NCBI GenBank assembly: GCA_036898135.1 | Contig: CM072522.1 | Location: 13,701,399-13,765,398 of the forward strand | Source: Oncomelania hupensis | Taxonomy: Eukaryota > Mollusca > Gastropoda > Littorinimorpha > Pomatiopsidae | Direction: 5' to 3' | DNA: 64,000 nt | Shown: one piece after another, positions 58,859 through 64,000 of the stretch | Layout: the number at the start of each line of letters is the position of its first letter | How positions within the stretch are numbered: position 1 is the first letter of the stretch | Notes under the pieces: generated by a model | Database searches by the model: none | Seen by the model: only the letters and a program-made list of their open reading frames with translations | What the model was told of the DNA's origin: nothing | Position numbers and translations under genes: made by a program

Positions 58859-59334
58859 TTTACCTTTGACGAACATGGGTTTACCCTACAATTCGCATTG
58901 TTACATAAAAAGTGATACTGTGGACACTCGATGCTCTAATAATGTTGTTTTCTTTTCCTTCGGGGCAACACTTCTTACACCAAGAAATAACTCTTTCGAA
59001 AGTATAGTTATTTGTTAAGTGAATAAATTCGGTAGTTTTTGTGTCTATAAATAGCAATAGCCGATGGCCAGCCAGCCAACATTCTGGAGCTAACAATAGC
59101 AGCTGCCAAAGCCTGTAAGAGACAGAACCCGTAAAAAACATTGCTCGTAAGGGTTTTCGTTTTAGGTTGATAAAATAGACCCTACCCTACCCCAGACACA
59201 AAAAACGCATTCTTCAAGCCGCGTGGTTCGCTCAGAAATAGGGTCAAGGGTCACAGGGCTGTGGTATCGACGTACCGTTAAAATCAAAACAAAATCACTC
59301 CCTGTCAGAACCGAAATGGAAAATCCAAACTGTA
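58859..59334. other. Unassigned sequence
   Basis: No gene or repeat supported. Confidence 0.35.
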
Positions 59335-59765
59335 GTGGTTGGTTTTGAGGAACCAAAGCCCACTGTATCATTGGTTAATGTAATAACAAAGCCGACTTTA
59401 TCATTGGTTAATGTAATAACAAAGCCCACTGTATCATTGGTTAATGTAATAACAAAGCCGACTTTATCATTGGTTAATGTAATAACAAAGCCCACTTTAT
59501 CATTGGTTAATGTAATAACAAAGCCCACTTTATCATTGGTTAATGTAATAACAAAGCCCATTTTATCATTGGTTAATGTATTAACAAAGCCCACTTTATC
59601 ATTGGTTAATGTAATAACAAAGCCCACTTTATCATTGGTTAATGTAATAACAAAGCCCACTTTATCATTGGTTAATGTATTAACAAAGCCCACTTTATCA
59701 TTGGTTAATGTAATAGCAAAGCCCACTTTATCATTGGTTAATGTAATAACAAAGCGAATTGTATG
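59335..59765 (+). repeat. 33-bp minisatellite open in both directions
   Basis: About 13 copies of a 33-bp unit (ttggttaatgtaataacaaa, gcccactttatca). Because 33 is a multiple of three and no stop falls in one frame on each strand, it reads as an 11-residue repeat both ways (KPTLSLVNVIT plus, NDKVGFVITLT minus). Differences between units are mostly a/t changes (gtaata / gtatta, ttt / gta). Confidence 0.92.
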
Positions 59766-60227
59766 GTAAACCAGTTTTCGCCAAAAGTAAACAAAGCCTT
59801 CGAACTGGGCCCTTTTAAACGAAACCATTTCTAGCACGTGCTCAGGGAAAATGTAACGCTGCCGCACTACCCAGGACAGCGCAAGTGAGATTGCAAGGGG
59901 GAGCCCAATGCCGCTAACCCTGGTAAATGTTTCTTTAGAGTTTAGAAAACAAGTTGGTTCAGTGAGTGAGTGGACAGAGCGATCATCGACAATTGGCTCG
60001 TTCCGATTCCCCACCCAAATCAAAGCAAGCCTATTTGCAGATAAATCTGGGAACGCAAAAGGTCGCAGAACAACAGCAAAACAAAACAACAACAAACACA
60101 CACACACACACACAAAATGACAGCACACTAAGCTTTGTATGGGTCACTAAGTCATAAATGCATGACGCTTTGAGATAACACTGAAACAGTCGCAGAGGAA
60201 GGTCACCGATATAAAAGTCAGAAGAAA
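59766..60227. other. Unassigned flank of the minisatellite
   Basis: The minus-strand frame continues open to 60128, but I see no recognisable domain. A CA tract lies at 60096-60115. Confidence 0.35.
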
Positions 60228-60415
60228 TGAGATCGAGAGACAGATAGAGGAGAAAAAAAAAACAGATAGAGGGGAGAAAAAAAAACAGACAGAAAGAGAA
60301 GAGATAGAGGGAGAGAGGGTAGAGAGAGAGGGAGGAGGGAGAGAGAAAGAGACAGAGACGGACTGGAGAGAGAGAGAGAGAGAGAGAGAGGGGGGAGGGA
60401 GGGAGAGAGAGGGAA
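60228..60415 (+). repeat. Purine-rich GA tract
   Basis: GA, GGGA and A-rich repeats. Confidence 0.9.
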
Positions 60416-61440
60416 GATAAGATAATTCTTTATTTAACGAAGGTAGAAGAATAAGCAGTGGTTGCTTTTTTACATCTGTCCTTCGCCCTAAAGAGAAACT
60501 AGTCTACTGCAACTACAAAAAAAAACAAAACAACAACATTAAAACGATTACATGTTTACAGATACATTTTAGCAAGGACACCTGTATGTACATGACAAGC
60601 ATTGCAATGAATAGGGAATGAAGTTCACATCAATTTTATATTTATATTAAACATTTCTAGCATTCTAAAGATCAAATGGTTTGTAAGGAACAAAACTTAG
60701 AGGCCATTATACACATTAACTAGTACATTATGCATTATTTTCAAAACAATGAAACGAAACAATTTACATTGCATAAAATCATCAGTTTCAAAGAACATAA
60801 GCGAGTTTGTAAAACGAACAATCAAAATTCTTATTTTCTTACGTGTACAATGTACAATGAAAGCAATGTTTATTTTGACTTCATAAGGTGGGAAGCATAT
60901 TTGCTCTTGAAAGTATTCACATTGGTAGTTTGTCTCAGGAAGTTTAGGAGAGAGCTCAAGAGACTGCTAACAGACTAAATTAAACTAGACTTAAACAGAT
61001 CAATCCGAGGAAGAGGAGTGTTCAATCTGATGACTTGGCGTGAAGTTCAGAAAGTTAATTTTAAGCATATGGTTTCTGTACATCTCCAGTGATAATTTTG
61101 TGCATAAATGAAGCCTTTTTATAAGCCAATCTTGCTTTTAGAAAGAGAATCCCTAAGTTTATGTAGTCTAACTCAGAAAGAGTGGTTTTATTTAATAGGA
61201 CTACTTTAAGAGCATGTTTGTGCAATCTAATAAGTGGTTTAATTGTATTATCACTGGCTGAGTCCCATAAGGTAGATGCGTAATTAATGGCTGACTAAAT
61301 ATGTGCATTGAAGAATAACACGTCCTTGCATCAAAACTTAGGAAGTGCTTGATTCCATTTAGAAGATACAATTTCTTTGACACTGTTTTGGAAAGTTGTT
61401 CAATGTGATTTGACCAAGACAGGTTGTTATCAATGTTGAC

Positions 61441-63190
61441 TCACAACCCTTTAGGATGGCTGACTTTTTCAATAATTTTATTACTAACCGTTAAATTCCA
61501 AAATGTTGAGGTTATATTCTGGCGTTTTTGTTTAATTGTTATTATCATTAATGTGTGGTTAATTGACATATGATTTAGCTCAGTCCATTCAGTCAACTGG
61601 TTTAAACTTTCTTGATGTGATTCTGATACATGACTTAAATTGATGTTGTTAGAACGTATGGTAGTGTCATCTGCAAAGAGTTCACACGAATTCTTAATAT
61701 TAAGGGGAAGATCGTTTACATATATAGTGAAGAGCAGAGCGCTTAATACCGACCCTTGTGGTACGCCGTACTGTACAACCTGCATGCTCGATGTTGAGGT
61801 GTTGGCGTGCATAGTGCGATGCCTGTCTTTGAGAAAAGAACTTATAGGTTTAACTGAATCAATCCCAAGTCCACAGAGTGAGAGGATTTTTTTAGAAGCA
61901 GCGTGTGGTCAATGACGTCAAAAGCTTTGACAAAATCTACAAAAACTGCACCACAAAATTCATTATGATTAATCTTGTTTAACCACTAGTCAAAAAGTCT
62001 AATTAATGCAGTGTGACATGGATGATGAGCCCTGAATCCAGATTGGTTAGGGTGAAGTAATTGTTTGTGGTTGAAATGCGCTAATACCCCCATCACAGGA
62101 CGAAGACTGCGCTGCGGTTATGAAAATCAGCCAATACATGGTTGAGCGTGGTAGTGTCGTGATTCGATCGAGATTCCGGCGCAGTAACATCGTGAGAGAA
62201 CGTGGACAATCGGGATGCTTCACGACCTCGCCATGTAAGTTTTGAGCATGTTGACTTTCGTGGTGGGGTCGCGGTGTTTTGAGATCGCAGTGGCAACGTG
62301 GGTGGACGCGCGGTAGGATCGGGATGACAACGGCGTCATCGTAGTAAAGTCGTGGGGCCCGCGTACAAAGGTGTGGCTTGGTCAACCAATCAAACCTCTC
62401 GCAATAAACCGTAGTACGAACTTAACACCAACGGCGATAATCGCCGTGCAAACGCAGCGATGTCGTCATGCATCTTGATGATGCTGTCGAGGAAGACCGT
62501 ATCACGATCGTAGTGTACTCGCCATGACACGTGATAACCGCGCGGTTATGACGCAAGAGATCGTATTGAGGACGTACCAATAGCGTGGGCAAAACGCAGT
62601 TGTAGCATCCATAGTAGCATTGACACAGAAGGCTGGTTTTCCTTTTTTTTTTCTCTACGTTGCTGCCACGTTTAGTCACGCTGTTAAATCGTGGGGTTGT
62701 CGTGGTTGAGCGTAGTGAGGTGGTAGTTTATGTTTCTCAAGTGGTTTTGATATAACAGGCAATATAGTGAGGGGTCTTTTCGATCACCCGATTTGAACAA
62801 AGGAATAACGTTAGCCTGTTTTAACGCAATTGGAAAGTAGTTGTTTCGTAAGCAGAGATTGTAAATGTAAATGAGGGTATTAGAAATTATCGGGCCAGAC
62901 CACTTAAGAATTCTGCCATCCAGCTCATCTATGCCCTGGGATCCTGTTTGCTTTAAATGTGTGAGTGGGTGAAGGACTTCAGGTACCCTAAGCGGAGGAA
63001 TACTTTATTGAGATAAAACTTGTTTTGACCTACAGAAGTCTTTTAACATTGTCAAATCGTGTAATTTTGATTTAGCATTTAAAATAACATTTTCAGCTAT
63101 TTTAGAAAAAAAAACACCGTTGGTTGAAATCATTAGCGGATACGTCAATACAACTTGAAGTAATTTTATGTTTTTTAATTGTGAGTTCAT
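61441..63190 (-). pseudogene. RT of the minus-strand CR1/L2-like LINE, broken
   Basis: Minus-strand order: GSQGIDELDGRILKWSGPII, FPIALKQANVIPLFKSGDRK, then the insert, then NQSGFRAHHPCHTALIRL, CGAVFVDFVKAFDVIDHTLL, and (after a frameshift) QVVQYGVPQGSVLSALLFTI, YVNDLPL and CELFADDTTI (catalytic FADD). Then IIEKVSHPKGL at 61441. Motif order and the GVPQGSVLS / FADDT wording fit CR1/L2-group RTs. Multiple frameshifts make it inactive. Confidence 0.78.
62083..62728. mobile_element. CG-rich insert in the minus-strand LINE, probable MITE
   Basis: The LINE RT frame is interrupted between about 62745 and 62080. The insert is rich in cgtgg / ccacg / tcgtgatt words, like the MITE at 24483. The ends are weakly inverted (taccccc atcaca versus tac cacctcacta reversed). 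No clear TSD, so the boundaries are uncertain. Confidence 0.5.
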
Positions 63191-63261
63191 TTATTGCTTT
63201 CCATATGTTCTTTGGATTTTGTTTTGATGAAGCAAGGTCGTGGAAGTAGGTTCACTGTTTT

Positions 63262-63346
63262 AATAATACTAATACTAATACTGGATGCTATATACGCGCC
63301 TTTCCCCGAATCAGTCAGGCTCAAAGCGCGGCGATCTGTACCAACA
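63262..63346 (-). mobile_element. SINE 1 3'-end fragment, head-to-head with the next SINE
   Basis: Contains taatactggatgctatatac, cgcctttcc and ctcaaagcgcggcgatctgt, the reverse of the SINE 1 LINE-like 3' end, directly abutting a plus-strand SINE 1 head. Confidence 0.7.
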
Positions 63347-64000
63347 TGGGGTGGCCTCGTGGCGCAGTGGATAAGTCGCCGGTTTCCTATGCCGAAGGTC
63401 GCGGGTTCGATTCCCGCAAGGGGCGAACGTATGTGACTTAGGTACGAGACTATTGAGGTCACCGAGGGTTTTCTCCGGGCACTCCGGTTTCCTCCCTCCC
63501 TTCAATAATGGTACAGGACGCAGTCAAGACAAAAATTTCAAAAATAAAAATTAGGTTTTCTTTCCGTCTTCTAATAGCGGGGTGTCGGATAGTGCAGTGG
63601 TTGGAGCACTCGCTACTGTGTCGAAAGTGAAGCACCGTCCGGTGCGGTTAGCACTTGGATGGGTGACCGCTAAGGTGTGAAGCGACAAATAACAACGCCC
63701 CCAGTTGACTCAACTGTGATTGAGTACCTACTCTCTTGAGGGTGGGGAAGGTAAAGCAGCGAGGGAGAGAGTTGGGCATCACCCTCATTACGCTGGCCCA
63801 AGATAAGTGTGATCTCCAACATCACGCTCCCCTACGGCCACAAGGCTATGGGACTACCTTTACCTTTTTTTTTTTTAATAGCGATCTCCCTGCCTTTACG
63901 CCACCTGTTTGAGTGATGGATGTGTATTTGGTGTGTGTGAGGGTGGATGAGACAGGTGAGCGTGTATGTTGGTATAGATCGCCGCGCTTTGAGCCTGAAT
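63347..64000 (+). mobile_element. tRNA-derived SINE 1, runs to the window end, holds another SINE
   Basis: Head gggtggcctcgtggcgcagt with A box tggcgcagtgg and B box ggttcgattcc inside a paired T arm. Body ttttctccgggcactccggt, then gatctccctgcctttacgcc, and end gatcgccgcgctttgagcct at the window edge. Interrupted by the tRNA/5S-like SINE at 63580-63875. Confidence 0.85.
63580..63875 (+). mobile_element. tRNA/5S-like composite SINE, copy 2
   Basis: Nearly identical to 27497-27788. TSD taatagcg (63572-63579 and 63876-63883) within SINE 1; the uninterrupted site is visible in the SINE 1 copy at about 39670. It ends in ctttac and a T run. Confidence 0.9.

Larger units (their letters stand above)
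60416..63230 (-). mobile_element. CR1/L2-like LINE, minus strand, interrupted
   Basis: 3' end near 60416, with non-coding sequence to about 61440, then the RT in reverse up to about 63200. It is split at 62083-62728 by a CG-rich insert. Both ends are approximate, and no TSD was found. Confidence 0.72.

Noticed and set aside
59295..60128. 277-codon minus-strand gene over the 33-bp minisatellite
   Set aside because: Openness is explained by a 33-bp unit without stops; no start context, splice or domain evidence. Kept only as a repeat finding.

Overview
The window is animal nuclear DNA, repeat-rich and gene-poor. The mix of LINE types (I/Jockey-like with RNase H, RTE-like, L2/CR1-like, L1-like), tRNA-derived SINEs, long ATT and GT microsatellites, a short TTAGGG tract and a dispersed repeat of the GACCTTGACC / GGTCAAAATCCATTC type suggests a lophotrochozoan, most likely a mollusc and perhaps a gastropod. 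That placement is inference; no single marker gene fixes it.

The one convincing host gene is a small secreted-peptide gene on the minus strand (coding exons 31675-31591, 30530-30371, 28110-28074). Joined, it encodes 93 residues: signal peptide, KR processing site, an alpha-helical-looking region with four cysteines spaced C-x3-C-x18-C-x3-C, and a C-terminal glycine suited to amidation. A paralogue on the plus strand (exons 773-929 and 2121-2154; its signal exon is not visible here) sits in a ~2-kb inverted duplication (about 373-2296 versus 27938-30943). The paralogues have the same splice phases and cysteines, a near-identical pro-proximal region, two in-frame codon indels and a strongly diverged cysteine region. 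I do not recognise the family.

Most of the rest is transposons inside transposons, many datable relative to each other by target-site duplications (TSDs). From 3500 to 5400 lies a Tigger/pogo element broken by another TIR element. From about 6020 to 19640 one old LINE (LINE A: ORF1 zinc knuckle, endonuclease, RT) is split by a 0.58-kb retroposon, a 214-bp insert, a composite LINE/RTE insert, a second LINE (LINE B copy 1, itself holding LINE C) and a 2.76-kb long-TIR element with 9-bp TSDs (Mutator-like). From 20.3 to 27.9 kb come unclassified sequence, a LINE tail, a 1.04-kb MITE and a tRNA/5S-like SINE.

From 27.9 to 31.7 kb is the peptide gene, with RTE and retroposon insertions in intron 2 and a ~0.6-kb compound microsatellite in intron 1. 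From 33.0 to 36.7 kb a nearly intact LINE B copy 2 sits inside a retroposon and carries an L2-like insert. From 36.7 to 64 kb are scattered LINE fragments, two further TIR elements, an L2-like LINE, a broken gene for a one-membrane-segment protein, nested retroposons, a 33-bp minisatellite open in both directions, and a minus-strand CR1/L2-like LINE.

A recurring family I call the 0.7-kb retroposon occurs at least 14 times, with 10-15 bp TSDs and short-tandem 3' tails. Stretches listed as unassigned showed me nothing I could support.
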